From the NCBI GenBank assembly GCA_023213395.1, contig CM041465.1:9486001-9550000 (forward strand): 64,000 nt of DNA, read 5' to 3'. The DNA comes from Cycas panzhihuaensis. Taxonomy: Eukaryota; Cycadophyta. A program made the position numbers and the translations under genes. Each line of letters opens with the position of its first letter. The first letter of the stretch is position 1. Below are positions 9,826-20,985 of the stretch, one piece after another. The notes below the pieces were generated by a model that was given only the letters and a program-made list of their open reading frames with translations, ran no database searches and was not told the DNA's origin.

Positions 9826-11430
9826 TCGTGGATCTTCTTTTTCGATGGTGTCTCCTGATACTTGACTGATTGACGATGGATCACCTTGTCCTTCTTCTGA
9901 AGTGATTTCTGAATCATTTCCTTCTTCTGTTTCTTGATCTTTTGAAGTAACTTCTGATTTATTTTCTGGCTCATCTTCTTGCATTTCTTTATGTCTGGCA
10001 GCTTCCTGTTCTCTTTCATTTTCTATTACTCTAATTTGTGAAGATTCAACTGAGTTTTCTTCGTTAAAAATGACATCTCTGCTTACATAGATTTTATTTA
10101 TTTTTGGATCTATGCATTTATATGCCTTTAAATTTTTACTGTATCCTATTAAGATACATTCTATACTTTTTGCATCTAATTTGGACCTTCTTTTATCAGG
10201 AATATGCATAAATGCTTGACTGCCAAACACCTTGAGGAAACTTACATCGAGTTTTTGTCCTGTCCAAGCTTCTTCTAGAGTGACGTTCTTTAATGCTTTT
10301 GTTGGACTTCTGTTTATTAGATAGCATACTATGCTAACTGCTTCTGCCCAATATGTCTTAGATATTTTTGTTCCATACATCATGCTTTGAGCCATTTCCA
10401 TCAGAGTTCTATTCTTTCTTTCAGCTACTCCATTCGACTGAGGGGTATAAGGAGTTGTAACCTATCTACGAATCCCTCGGTCTTTGCAATAATTTAGAAA
10501 CTTCTTTGACATATATTCCCCTCCTCCATCTGATCTGATGCATTTGACCTTCATTCCTAATTCTAACTCTGCTTCTGCTTTAAATTCTTTAAATGTTTCA
10601 AAAACTTCTAACTTATTATGTAAGAAATATACCCAAACTTTTCGAGTGAAGTCATCAATGAAAGTTAAGAAGTATCTGTATCCATTAATTGTCAGAGGTG
10701 TAATGGGACCACAGATATCTGTGTGTATCATTTCTAATTTAGGCTGAGCTTTCCAAGTGCTTTCTTTAAAGGGAAGTCTGTGCTGTTTCCCAAGTTGACA
10801 ACCTTTACAAAAAAATGTATTTGATGAAATATTAGGTAATCCATTTACCATTCCTGACTTTTTCATTTGTTTAAGTATATCAATTGAAAGATGCCCATAC
10901 CTTAAATGCCATGCTTTATTATTGGATTTAGAAGCAGTACAAGCTTTTTCTTCCAGGTAAGGAAGTACATGATCTGACAGGAGTTTGTAAAGATCATTAC
11001 ATCTGACTCCTTTTCTAATAATTTTTCTGTCTTTTTTCATATCCAAAATGTGGCAATTCCCTTCTTCATAAAAAATGGTTCTCAAACCCTTTTTGCTCAG
11101 TTGAGAGACATAAAGGAGATTCATTTTTAAATCTGGTACAAACAAAACATTTCCAATTCTTTTTTCATTTCCATCCAAGTTTACTGAAATGGTTCCAATC
11201 CCTTTTATAGTAAGGGAATACTTGTCTCCCAGCTCTACTGACTTGTCCATATTGTATGGATTCATGGTTTGGAACCATTCTTCCTGACTTGCCATATGTT
11301 TGGAGGCTCCTGAATCTATATACCATATGTCTTTGTCTTTCATTCCAGTAACCAGTGCTATGATGAAGGTTGTCTCTTCTTCTTCTTCTTCTTCTTCATC
11401 CTTTTCTTTGCTGTATCCTCCAATAGGTCG
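9826..11430 (-). pseudogene. Copia A protease-integrase (one nonsense codon)
   Basis: Protease then integrase in one frame, continuous with the zinc knuckles upstream. The protease catalytic motif DSGAS lies in WYIDSGASKHMAS (about 11300-11325). The GAG-pre-integrase motif is WHLRYGHLSIDIL. The integrase core has HTDICGP (first Asp), RSDGGGEYMSKKFL (second Asp) and a later PYTPQSNGVAERKNRTL (Glu). One stop, TAG at about 10461, lies between the second Asp and the Glu and looks like CAG to TAG. The C-terminal part (10401-9826) has IGYSKNLKAYKCIDP, then an acidic low-complexity tail. A run of seven to eight Glu codons (GAA/GAG) precedes the protease. All catalytic residues survive. Confidence 0.92.
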
Positions 11431-12272
11431 TTTTCCTTTTTGAATTTCACTTCGTCTTTGTGGGCACTGATATGGATAGTGTCCACTTTGTCCACAGTAG
11501 CAGCATATGTCAAAGATTCTACAGCTGCTGGCAAAATGTTCAGTTCTTCCACAGTTGTAGCATATTCTGTTTTCTCTACCGTGTCCTTGTCCTCTGGAAT
11601 TTTGCCAGTATCCTCGTCCTCTGAAGTCTGATGTTCAGCTTGGTCCGAGATTCAGTCTGGATGTAAATGCATCCTCTAATTCTATCATGTTTTCGTATCT
11701 TTTGTTTCTTTGTTCTTGTCTTAGCAATAAACCTATCAATTCATCAAGAGTTAATTTGTCTAACTTATCACTGTCAGTGATAGTGTTGACAATTGTATCA
11801 AATGACTTTGGCAACCTTGCTGTTACAATCTCCACAAGATCTTGCTCAGAAATTAGGCCACCAGCACTCAAGAGATTATTTCTCACAGTAATGATTTTAT
11901 GCATAAATTCTTCTGCCTCTTCATTTTCTTTCATGTGAAGTTTGTACAACTCTTTTTTGAGTGCAATTATTCTTGCCTTATTCTTTTGTCCGTATAAATT
12001 TTCTAGGCATTTCCATTTAAGCGATTCAATTTCTCAACATAAACAAGGACAGAGTCTGAAATGGACATTTTTAAAGTGAGACTAGCCATATTATTTCTTT
12101 CAATCCAATTTCCTAGCTTATCATCACCAACAGAAGGATATTTTTCTGTCCCTTCAGCAATTTCCCAGGCATTTTTCACCCTCAAAATTATTTCTATTTT
12201 GATTTTCCATATATGATAATTTGAACCAGTTAATTTTTCTGGTTCAGGTAGAGAGATGAGAGAGGAAGACAT
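11431..12272 (-). pseudogene. Copia A gag with two zinc knuckles
   Basis: Gag starts at the ATG at 12272, where the protein begins MSSSLISLPEPEKLTGSNYH, the normal copia gag opening. A one-base frameshift near 12025 ends the first part in front of the conserved LYGQKN segment. The second part (11949-11635) contains YKLHMKENEEAEEF, ARLPKSFDTIVNTI and LTLDELIGLLLRQEQR. A TGA at 11635-11637, probably a former CGA, is followed in the same frame by two CCHC knuckles: CYNCGRTEHFASSC (about 11535-11575) and CCYCGQSGHYPYQC (about 11467-11510). This frame runs without a stop into protease, so gag and pol were one polyprotein, as usual in copia. Confidence 0.9.
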
Positions 12273-12933
12273 TATTTTCCAGGTTAAAGAACAGATTTGG
12301 AAGTCTGTCTGCATAATCATAGAATTTCAGACGGAACCCTAGGTGTATGGTCAAAATACAAAAGTACCTCAAATCGAAGCACTTTCAGTCACCGTTCCAG
12401 AACTAAAGATGGATTTCCAAAAAAGTTTCTCAGAAGTGAGAAATTTAGATCTGAGTGAAAATTAGTGGCTAGGGCAGAAATCAGATTTTGAAGAAAAATC
12501 TATGAAAAAACTGAAAAAATCTCTTCGAATCTGCCTGAGATCTTTGTGTACTGTCACTAAGAAGAATTTAGAATAGAAATTACCTGGATTTGAGAGTAGA
12601 TCGATGAATTTTTTGAGAAAATCTCCTCAATCCCGCGCAGACTGGTTCGAGGACTTTTTGGCCTAGAAATCGGTCTCGGATGAACTCACTCCAGAAGAGA
12701 AATATCTTCAGCATCCTTTGATCTATCTCCCCACCTAATTTCACTTTGATATGAGCACTTTGAAAATTTTCTGTCCGTACACGTGCATACGGATCATGCA
12801 TTTCCATACAATGAAAAATAATGACCTTTGTCTTGCAAAAAGCGACCTCTTGCCTTGTCTCCTTCTTGCACTCTTAACTGAGTTGTCTTGACAGAAGAAA
12901 TTCACTAGAAGGAAAATCAGATTGAACTGGCCT
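12273..12933 (-). other. Untranslated leader of copia A
   Basis: About 660 bp between the primer site and the gag start. The short ORF at 12580-12807 has no recognisable domain. This is the expected 5' untranslated and packaging region. Confidence 0.7.
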
Positions 12934-12945
12934 GCTCTAATACCA
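12934..12945 (-). promoter_or_regulatory. Primer-binding site of copia A (initiator Met-tRNA)
   Basis: The minus strand reads TGGTATTAGAGC directly next to the 5' LTR. It matches the plant copia consensus for the 3' end of initiator Met-tRNA except for one C to T change. Confidence 0.92.
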
Positions 12946-13162
12946 TGTAGAAAAATCAGAGCAAAACTTAAACAGAGAAGAGAAAGTATATATTTCTATT
13001 GTGATTCAATCTTCTTAAGTATACAACAATGATGTGATGGTTACAACTTCTAATGTAACCGATCACTTAGATACTGCCAAGTGGCATGATCTTATGAGTA
13101 CATTTAAGGGTGGGTCTAACATGGCCCCCTTTCTCTCCTAGATAAAACATTATATCTCAACA
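12946..13162 (-). repeat. 5' LTR of copia A
   Basis: 217 bp, TG...CA, 3 differences from the LTR at 7992-8208. Followed on the plus strand by the target duplication TTTCT. Confidence 0.97.
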
Positions 13163-13750
13163 TTTCTTGCAAAGAAAGATGAAGTTTTTTCTATGTTTTA
13201 AGCTTTCAAGGCCCGCATGGAAAATAAATCTAGATTCAAGATCGAAATACTCAGGATTGATAATGGTAGTGAGTACACCTCCAATGAGTTTAAATTATAT
13301 CTATGTCACTATGAGATCAAATATCAGACCATTATTGCAGGTATACCCTAATAAAATAGAGTTGTTGAGTACATGAATAGGACCATCATGAACATGGCTC
13401 ATACTATGCTAGTATATAAGAAGGTCCCTATCTATCTTGGGCTGAGGCTATCTAGATCGTCGTGTATTGCATCAACACTATTAGTCCCTCTAAGCTCGGC
13501 CCCTCTCTATATGAAATTTGGTATAGGCAAACCCCCTCTATCTCCCTCTTCAAAAATTTTAGCTCTACTTGTTATGCTCACATTCTAGAGGAATACAGAA
13601 ATAAGTTCCAAGAGAGAGCCATCAAATGCATCTTTGTTAGATACCCTATGGACAAAAAGGAGTACAAGCATTTTCTACCTTCATAGTGCAAAATCATCAT
13701 CACTAGAGATTTATCTTTGTAGAGGCTGAAGGTTAATTACTTAGACTTGA
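13163..13750 (+). pseudogene. Copia B integrase C-terminal half (relic)
   Basis: Continuation of the integrase broken at 7991. Motifs are SRFKIEILRIDNGSEYTS (about 13230-13285, second catalytic Asp in IDNG), NRVVEYMNRTIMNMAH (about 13355-13402, the Glu position reading VVEY) and a C-terminal EYRNKFQERAIKCIFVRYP (about 13592-13645), the usual capsid-like C-terminal copia motif. Stops interrupt the frame, including a tandem TAA TAG where TPQQNG would be. Confidence 0.8.
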
Positions 13751-14189
13751 CACTAAGATGCCTTCATATCGATTTAATGATGCTACTAAATTTGATGCCC
13801 ATATTCTAAAATTTAGAGGGGGAGATGCTCAATAGTTGCTTAAAATCTTAGAATCTAATAATAGAGCCCCAGAGGATATAAGCTGTGACTCCCAACTAAT
13901 ATATGCATATCCAACACCATCATTTGAGAACAACCAAGTTGATAAAGGCAAAGCCATAGTAGAAAGACTACCTTCTCCAATATTAGTGGCTACCCCATCT
14001 TCTCTAACATCGTCAACTTCCTGTGTTCCAAACATTTCACATGATCTTTTTTAGGATCAAAATGAAGACCAAGAGGCTGTGGAAATAAAAACCTTATTCG
14101 CAACTCGAGGTTTTCATGAAACCTACTAACTACACAAGTATATACGACCAGATGAGGTAGGAAAAATTGATACTAGAAATGGCCATAGA
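13751..14189 (+). other. Copia B integrase-RT linker
   Basis: Poorly conserved linker region between integrase and RT. The 72-codon ORF at 13836-14054 (Ser/Pro rich, ending before SHDLF) is consistent with the low-complexity spacer of copia polyproteins. No domain. Confidence 0.45.
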
Positions 14190-15765
14190 GAAAGAATGCA
14201 TGAATCACTTTCCATTGAGCCTGAACCAACAAAACTGCATCTTACTCTTAATGAAGAGCTCCTAATATACCAAGAAGCTATAAAGCATGTAGCTTAGAGT
14301 AATGCCATGAATGAAGAGTACCAATTTCTTATCAAGAATGGTACATGGAATCTTATTGATCTACCACTTGGAAGAAAGGTAGTTCAAAACAAATAGGTGT
14401 TAAAAAATAAGTATAGATTAGATGGCACCCTAGAAAAATAAAAGGCAAGGTTGGTAGAAAAAGAATTCATGTAAAGGGAAGGTATTGACTACACTAAAAT
14501 CTTTGCTTCTATAACCAAGTGGCCTACAATTAGAACTTTTATAGCTTTGGCTGCTCAACAGGGTTAGAAAATCCACCAACTTGATGTTAAGACTATATTT
14601 CTCAATGGGGACCTTAAAGAAGAAATTTACATGGTTTAGTTAGAAGGATATAAGATTTTTAGTTAGGAGCATAAGGTTTGTAGACTTAGAAAGTCATTGT
14701 ATAGCCTAAAACAAGCCCCTCATGTTTGGTTTGCTAAGTTATCTAAAAGAATGAGGCAACTTCGATATGAGGTTTATGACTATTAAGATATTAGTGCAAC
14801 ATTATTTATTAAGTGCCAAAATGGTAAAGTCACTTACCTCTTAATCTTTATAGATAATATGCTAATAATAGATAATATTGAATAGGTAATCAACCAATTG
14901 AAGAAGGACCTTATTAAAACTTTTGAATTATCTAACCTCGGGTTGATGAAATATTACTTGGAAATTAAAGTAACTGAAAAGAATGGTAAAATCTTTCTCT
15001 CCCAAGAAAAATATATCAACGATCTTCTAACAAAGTTTTAGTTGGAAGGTGCTTGACCAGTGACTACACCTATGGAACCTAATGTTAAATGTTCACCTAA
15101 TGGTGACACTAGGGAGGCAAACACAACACTCTACAGGTAACTTGTAGGTAATCTCATCTATACTGCCAACACAAGATTAGATATTGCATACTATGTTAGC
15201 ATTCTTGTAAGATTCATGACAAATCCTAAGTAGAATCACTCACAAGCTATAATATGAGTGTTGAGGTACCTAAAAATGACTAGCAAATATGGTCTATTAT
15301 ATGAACCAAATACATAATTTAAACTTCATACATACATAGACTCATACTTTGCTAGAGATAAAGACACATGAAGATCTACATCTAGGCACATAACATTTCT
15401 TGAAATAACACCAATATCATGGAGATCTAGATGACAGAAGATAGTTTTAGACTTAACTACTAAAGTTGAATACATTACTACTTCTTAGACAAGTAAGGAG
15501 GTGATATGGCTTAGAAAATTATTGAATATATTGAATGCCACCCAAACAAGTTCTACTAACTTATATGTAGATAATCAGTCTATAACCCAAATGGCTAAAA
15601 ATCCTATATTTCATGATTATATCAAACATATAAGTACAAAAGTCCATAGGATTAGAGAACTTGTTCATGATGGCATACTTTAATTAGAGTACTACCCCAT
15701 AGTAGATCAAGTAGTCAATATCTTCACCAAAGCACTAAAGAAGGTGAAGTTTGAATAGTTATGAA
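14190..15765 (+). pseudogene. Copia B reverse transcriptase-RNase H relic
   Basis: RT and RNase H, collinear with the B0 copy. Motifs: NGTWNLIDLPLGRKVVQNK (about 14338-14392), QLDVKTIFLNGDLKEEIYM (about 14577-14632, first catalytic Asp kept) and IFIDNMLII (about 14845-14872), where the YVDD box has become FIDN and lost one Asp. LVGNLIYTANTRLDIAYY follows, then the RNase H piece SKEVIWLRKLLNILNATQ and the 60-codon open segment at 15501-15683 with LYVDNQSITQMAKNP. More than fifteen stops are scattered through it. The enzyme cannot be made. Confidence 0.88.
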
Positions 15766-16233
15766 GGCAACTTGGCCTTAGGACCTCCATCTCCAATTGA
15801 TTGAAGGAGATGACAATAGGACCATCATACTTTGTCTCATTCATGAAAATCCCTTCTGGCCATAGAAGGACAAGAGTAAGTCTTTACTCTATCCCATTCA
15901 TGAAAACTCCTTGTGGGCGCAAAAGGATAAGGGTTGTATCATTTTAGAAAATTGAAACCTGTGAAAACTTGAAAGGGCATAAGAGATGACCAAATGGTAT
16001 ATGGAGACTTAATAGATTTTAGCTACAAGATTCATTGTTCTAATTGGCTATCTGGCTTCATTTAAAGAGCTTCCTGAGCTAAGTTAGTAGATTATAAAGT
16101 CTATGGATTTTCTTCCCCATGAGGATTTCACATAAAAGTGTCATAATAGTTTGTTTTGTAAGAGGCTCAAATAAAGACCTCATAGGATAGAATAAATTAG
16201 GATGAAATGACATTCTACCATCAAGGGGGAGAT
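15766..16233 (+). other. 3' untranslated region of copia B
   Basis: Non-coding stretch between RNase H and the 3' LTR, collinear with 1821-2296 of B0. It contains a duplicated motif (ACAAGAGTAAG..TCTACTCTATCCCATTC) and ends with the purine tract AAGGGGGAGAT. Confidence 0.7.
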
Positions 16234-16521
16234 TGAAACGAGTTAATGTCATAAGGTCATTACATTAGTTGATTATTTCTAAAAAGGGTCTTAAGTAGAC
16301 TTTATTAGATCACTTAAGTGAAATGCACTTTCATGTGCATTATGTGTAATTTCATTTCACCTAACTCTAATGCTTCCTCTCTCAATATAAAAGTAAAATC
16401 TCAATAGAGAAGGCTTATTCTTACCTCCCCATTTTGTGAGAGCTACTTTGAAGTCTCTCTTGCTCCCATATTTGCCTTTGTATTTAGTACATGGAGATGA
16501 ATGATATATCTACTATTTTCA
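16234..16521 (+). repeat. 3' LTR of copia B
   Basis: 288 bp starting TGAAACGAG directly after the purine tract and ending TATTTTCA, so TG...CA. It aligns with the B0 LTR at 2297-2591. The end is defined by where the two copies stop matching. Confidence 0.8.
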
Positions 16522-16524
16522 ATC

Positions 16525-16926
16525 TTTAAGGAGGATGACATATAAGTCATAGAAGTCATCTCTAAAGAGATTGATAAGTAGGTGATGGAGCAAGGTCAAG
16601 ATCTAGACATATGGAAGATTTGAAAAGACAGAGGAAAGTAGATCAAGGAACAACCTAAATCTAATTCTTAGAGTTAGTAGGTTATCAAGCTAAATATTGA
16701 GCTAAAAGAGGAAGAAATTGAGGAGTAGAAATTTGAAGACACTTAGAAGACATAATCAAATCATGAGGTCATTCCATCTATCAAATTTCTTAAATGGCAC
16801 TTGAAGACCATTGAGTAAGCTTAATTGTCTAATATAAAGGGAAAATGAAAATCAAAGATGGGGTCTGATACTTTGCCAATAGGTTGGTTTGATAAATTTA
16901 TTTAATCATATGAATATTAAGGGGGG
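16525..16926 (+). pseudogene. 3' end of coding region of an LTR element J plus purine tract
   Basis: One + strand frame reads as an acidic, lysine-rich tail interrupted by stops, with VIKLNIELKEEEIEE and IPSIKFLKWHLKTIE as the clearest stretches. It ends at a stop just before the purine tract AAGGGGGG (about 16919-16926). Such a reading frame running into a purine tract and then an LTR-like sequence suggests the 3' end of an LTR retrotransposon. I do not recognise the protein family. Confidence 0.4.
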
Positions 16927-17559
16927 TTATTAGAATTAATATTCATATGAGGATAAAAAAATGTGTGAGTCATCAAGGTTGATGACAAATGTCATAAGAG
17001 TTATTAAAGCACTAAATGGTCTTATGAGAATTGTTAGGGTAGTTACAGATTCTTTTATGGATCATTACTAATCCCATGAATATATTAAAGATGTAGCATA
17101 TATATTATAAACATTAGATTTGGAGATCATTCTCAATGAATGAAAATTAGTTTGTAGGCAAACAGATTCTACCTGGTTTGCATCCAAGTGTCTTCTAATA
17201 TTGTATGTGTAAATTTGGTTCCAATATTTGGTCCCATGAATCACAAGGATGCCTAAAATATTCAATGGAGGTATACTTAAAACATAGTGGGATTTCATAT
17301 ATGATGCATTACTCTTAGTTGGAGACTAATATATCATCATAGTGGGACACTTAGACTTTTGATGAGTTGGATTTTATTATAGTAATTATTGTTAAGCTAT
17401 AGTTATGTAGAGTTTATAAGTTACTTAAGTGATATTTATTGAGCCATTATCTATGCATATATGGCCTATAAATAAGAGCCTAAAGTTATTAAATAGTACT
17501 CCTTTATTTAATTCATATGCCTTAGTAATGAGGCAGACTCTTTAGTAGAGTTTTTAGTT
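16927..17559 (+). repeat. Left part of LTR of element J
   Basis: Begins after the purine tract (TTATTAGAATTAATATTC; the expected initial TG is lost) and contains a strong TATA motif, CTATAAATAAGAGCC, at 17466-17480. Interrupted by copia C. The LTR appears to continue after 22838. The minus-strand ORF at 17068-17298 has no recognisable domain. Confidence 0.5.
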
Positions 17560-17561
17560 GG
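17436..17561 (+). repeat. Left copy of 126-bp direct duplication flanking copia C
   Basis: 126 bp from TTATTGAGCC to TTTAGTTGG, ending at the first base of the left LTR of copia C. It recurs without indels at 22838-22963 with six differences, all transitions. It contains the J TATA box. Confidence 0.93.
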
Positions 17562-17776
17562 TTAGCAAAATAGTCTTGAGATGAATAAAAGAACCTGTTT
17601 ATCTTTGGAGATCAAGTTTCTTTAAATATACATCATACAAGATAATCGTTATAAGCCAAGTTGTAACCAATCTTTCTCTAACTACTAAGTGTCAACATCT
17701 TATGTGTAAGTTACATATGAGGGTTTTCTAACATTACCCCCTTTTATACACCTAGATAAAACATTATGCTCTAACA
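17560..17776 (-). repeat. 3' LTR of copia C
   Basis: 217 bp ending CTCTAACA on the plus strand. The first two bases are GG where the other LTR has TG, leaving the exact left edge uncertain by two bases. Confidence 0.92.
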
Positions 17777-17785
17777 CCCTCTCTT
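17777..17785 (-). promoter_or_regulatory. Polypurine tract of copia C
   Basis: The minus strand reads AAGAGAGGG directly before the 3' LTR, matching the position and form of the tract in element A. Confidence 0.8.
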
Positions 17786-19440
17786 AATGTTTTATCTCTG
17801 GAAGACCTAATCTATTCTTTAAGTTTTGAAATATTTCCTTTCCAAGAGATTTTGTCAGCAGATTTGCAACTTGTTATGTAGATAGGAAATATTCCAAATC
17901 GATCTCTTTGTTATGAACTTTTTCCCTTATGAAATGATGATGTACTTCTATGTGTTTAGTCCTTGCATGAAGTACTAGATTTTTGGTCAATTTGATGGTG
18001 CTCTAACTGTTATATTTTAGAGTTGTTGTGTGATTTTATTGTTGTTCTAAGTTGGCTAAGAATTGTCTTAACCAGATAGCTTCGCATATTGCTGTCATAT
18101 CTACCTTGTATTTTGCTTTAGTTGATGAGAGTGCAATAGTAACCCATTTTTTGCTGCACCAGGAAATTGTTGTGGATCTTAAGAAAACGTAGTATCCACT
18201 TGTTGATTTTCTTTGCTCCTTGTCTCTTACCTAGTTAAAGTCATAAAAGCCTGTTAGATCCACTGGTCCTTTCTTAGGATACACTAATTTTAAATCTGTT
18301 GTCCCCTTTAGGTATCTTAGTATTCTCCTTGTAACCTTCTAGTGTCTCATTTTAGGTTCCTGCATGTATCTAGATACTAATCCTACTGAATGTGATATGT
18401 TAGGCTTGGTGGCTATAAGATATATCAGACTTCCAATAATTTGTCTATACAAGGTGGTGTTTGATGTTGGTTCCATTTCATCTGCTATCAAGTTATAATT
18501 TATTTCCATAGGTTTGGCATAAGGATTGCGATTCTCCATATGAAATTTAGTTAGTAGATCTCTAATGTATTTGCTCTAAGACAAAGTAATATAATCTTGT
18601 TGTTGATCTACTTCTAATCCTAGGTAATAGCTTAGGAGGCCCAAATCTGCCATTTCAAATTCCCTTTTAAGTTGTTATTTTATGTTTGCAATGGATTCTT
18701 CATCATTACCTATGACAACCATGTTATCTACATAAACAACAATTAATGTGACTTGGCTATTTTTTTTCCTTATGTATAAGCTAGAGTCTGAATCACATTG
18801 TTGAAAGCTATTTTGACACAAGTGTTGATCTAATTTTGTATACCAAGCTTAAGGAGCTTGTTTTAATCCATATAGGGTCTTTTTTAATTTGTATAATAGG
18901 TGGTCCTGTCCTTCTTTGATGTATCCTTCAAGTTGAGTCATATAGACCTCCTTCTCTAATTTCCCATTCAAAAAGGCACTCTTTACATCCAATTGAAAGA
19001 TTTTCCAATCTTGCATAGTAGCTAGGGTAATTATGGTCTTTACAGTATTTAGCTTGGCCACAAGAGAAAAGGTTTATTCAAAATTTATTTTGGCTGTTTG
19101 AGTATATCCTTTTGCGATAATGCGTACTTTATGTTTCACTATTTCTCTACCGGTTCCTTCTTTGATTTTGTAGACCCATTTATAGATGACCATATATTTG
19201 TTGGAGATAACTCTACTAGTTCCTACATTTGAATTCTTCTAATTGAGTCCATTTCATTATCCATGGCTAACTTCCATTCATGTTGGTCTTTGGCCTCTTG
19301 GAAGGTTTGTGGTTCGACTTTACTGATAAAGGCTCTTGGCCTTTGGCTCTGTGTTCTATGTTTAAACACATCACCTTTTCTTTCCTAGACTGTCTTGATG
19401 AACCATTTAAGTAATTTCTTTTGTTTTATGAATCTTCTTT
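17786..19440 (-). pseudogene. Copia C reverse transcriptase-RNase H relic
   Basis: RT and RNase H on the minus strand. The best open piece (19061-18849) contains FQLDVKSAFLNGKLEKEVYM, so the first catalytic Asp that is deleted in A is present here, followed by YKLKKTLYGLKQAP. The catalytic box at about 18725-18740 reads YVDN, losing the second Asp. A second open piece (18539-18339) has LYRQIIGSLIYLIATKPNIS. RNase H motifs are RKSTSGYYVFLRST, SSTKAKYK (the catalytic Glu replaced by Lys), ATLKYNS-type text where YDNQS is expected, and RTKHIEVHHHFIREKV near 17950. Many stops, mostly explainable as C to T or G to A changes. Confidence 0.88.
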
Positions 19441-20985
19441 AGTGTCTGTTTCCTCTGCTAGTTGTTGTATTGCTGATCTTTTGCCTTCTATTGTCTCATA
19501 TTGAATGGATGGAGAGGATAGAGATGATTCTGCGGGAGAAATTTCTTTTGAGGTAATCTCAAAAGTAGCTTCTTGGTCCATCTTCTTCTCACTTCCTTCG
19601 ATTATTCTAACTTATGATAGATCATTTGAACCATCTCCTTCATTGAAAAGAACATCTCTACTTACATAGATTCTATTAGTCTTAGGATCTATACATTTAT
19701 AATACTTTGAGTTTTTGTTGTATCCTATCATAATGCATTCTATGCTTTTTACATCAAATTTAGATCTCTTTTTATTAGGTACATGAACAAAAGCTTGGCT
19801 ACCAAATATTTTAAGAGAGCTTACATTAGGTTTCCTACCTATCTAGGCTTCTTCAGGAGTGATGCTCTCTAGAGCTTTTGTTGGACTTCGATTTATTAGA
19901 TAACAGATGATGCTTATTACTTCTTCCCAATATGACATTGGAATTTCCTTTTCGTGAACCATGTTCTTGGCCATCTACATCAGAGTCTTATTTTTCCTTT
20001 CTACAACTCCATTAGATTGCAGTATGTAGGGAGTTGTGAATTATCTATGGATTCCATACAACTTGCAGTAGTTCAAAAACTCCTTCGAGATGTATTCACC
20101 TCCTCCATCTGATCTGATGCACTTGATTTATATTCTTGATTCTAACTCTACTTTTTCCTTAAATTCTTTATAGGTTTCAAAAACTTATAATTTACTGTGA
20201 AGAAAGTAAACCCATACCTTTCGAGTAAAATCATCAATAAAAGTTAAAAAATACCTACAGCTATTGATTGTGAGTGGACCACACAAATCTGTATGAATTA
20301 ATTCCAACTTAGATTATGCCCTCCAACTGCTTTCTTTAAATGGGAGTCAATGTTGTTTGCTAAATTGGTAGCCTTTGCAAACAAAGTTGTCAGGAGAAAT
20401 ATGAGGCAGCTTATTTATCATGCCTAATTTTTCCATTATTTTTAATGTTTCAATTAGAAGGTGCTCATACTTCAAATGCCATATTTTATTATTATATTTA
20501 ACAACAATAAAAACTTTTTCTCCCATATTGGGAAACACAGGATCTGATAGTATTTTATACAGATCGTTACATCTTATGCCTCTGGCAATGGTTTTCTTAT
20601 TATTTTTCATATCTAAAATATGGCAATAACCTTCCTCATCAAATACTGTCCTTAGTCCTTTTTTGCTAAGTTGTGAAATAAAAATAAGATTCATTTTTAG
20701 ACCAGGGACCAAAAGTATATTCCCAATTTTCTTTACATTTCCTTATAGATTGATAATAATAGTACCTACCCCTTTTATGTTAAGCAGGTATTTGTCTCCT
20801 AGTTTAACTAATTATTCAAGTTGTAAGGTTTTAGAGTTTTAAACTAGTCTTCGCAATTAGTCATGTGTCACGAAGTTCCTGAATCGATGTACCATATATC
20901 TCCATCTTTTAGTCCTACTACCAGTGTGATGATGAATGCTATTTCTTCTTCTTCCTCTTCAACTTGTTCTTTGCTATATCCTCCA
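19441..20985 (-). pseudogene. Copia C protease-integrase relic
   Basis: The protease motif WYIDSGTS lies at about 20868-20895 with the catalytic Asp kept, followed at once by a stop. An open piece (20712-20347) covers NLIFISQLSKKGLRTVF and the GAG-pre-integrase motif (IWHLKYEHLLIETL), where the Gly of the YGH motif is Glu. The integrase core has HTDLCGP, IRSDGGGEYISKEFL and SNGVVERKNKTLM, so the DDE triad is visible. KSIECIMIGYNKNSKYYKCID and an acidic linker follow. Several TAG/TGA codons replace Trp, Gln or Arg positions that are open in element A. Confidence 0.88.

Larger units (their letters stand above)
7992..13162 (-). mobile_element. Ty1/copia element A, complete, nested in copia B
   Basis: A full-length 5171-bp copia read on the minus strand. 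It has two 217-bp LTRs (5' LTR 12946-13162, 3' LTR 7992-8208) with only 3 differences. The termini are TG...CA. A primer site complementary to initiator Met-tRNA abuts the 5' LTR and a purine tract abuts the 3' LTR. The target duplication TTTCT is perfect (7987-7991 and 13163-13167). The order gag-PR-INT-RT-RNase H identifies it as copia. It is the youngest insertion in the window, yet defective: gag has a frameshift and a stop, integrase a stop, the INT-RT linker a frameshift, and RT a deletion plus a mutated catalytic box. It could have been mobilised only in trans. Confidence 0.97.
5950..16521 (+). mobile_element. Ty1/copia element B, split by insertion of element A
   Basis: A + strand copia with gag, zinc knuckle, protease and integrase N-half at 5950-7991. 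After the 5.2-kb element A it resumes at 13163 with the rest of integrase, then RT-RNase H and a 3' LTR ending at 16521. A interrupts integrase, and the five bases TTTCT occur on both sides of A, which proves the two halves were once joined. The family is the same as B0. No 5' LTR is found. All coding parts carry many stops and several catalytic residues are lost, so the element is old and dead. Confidence 0.8.
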
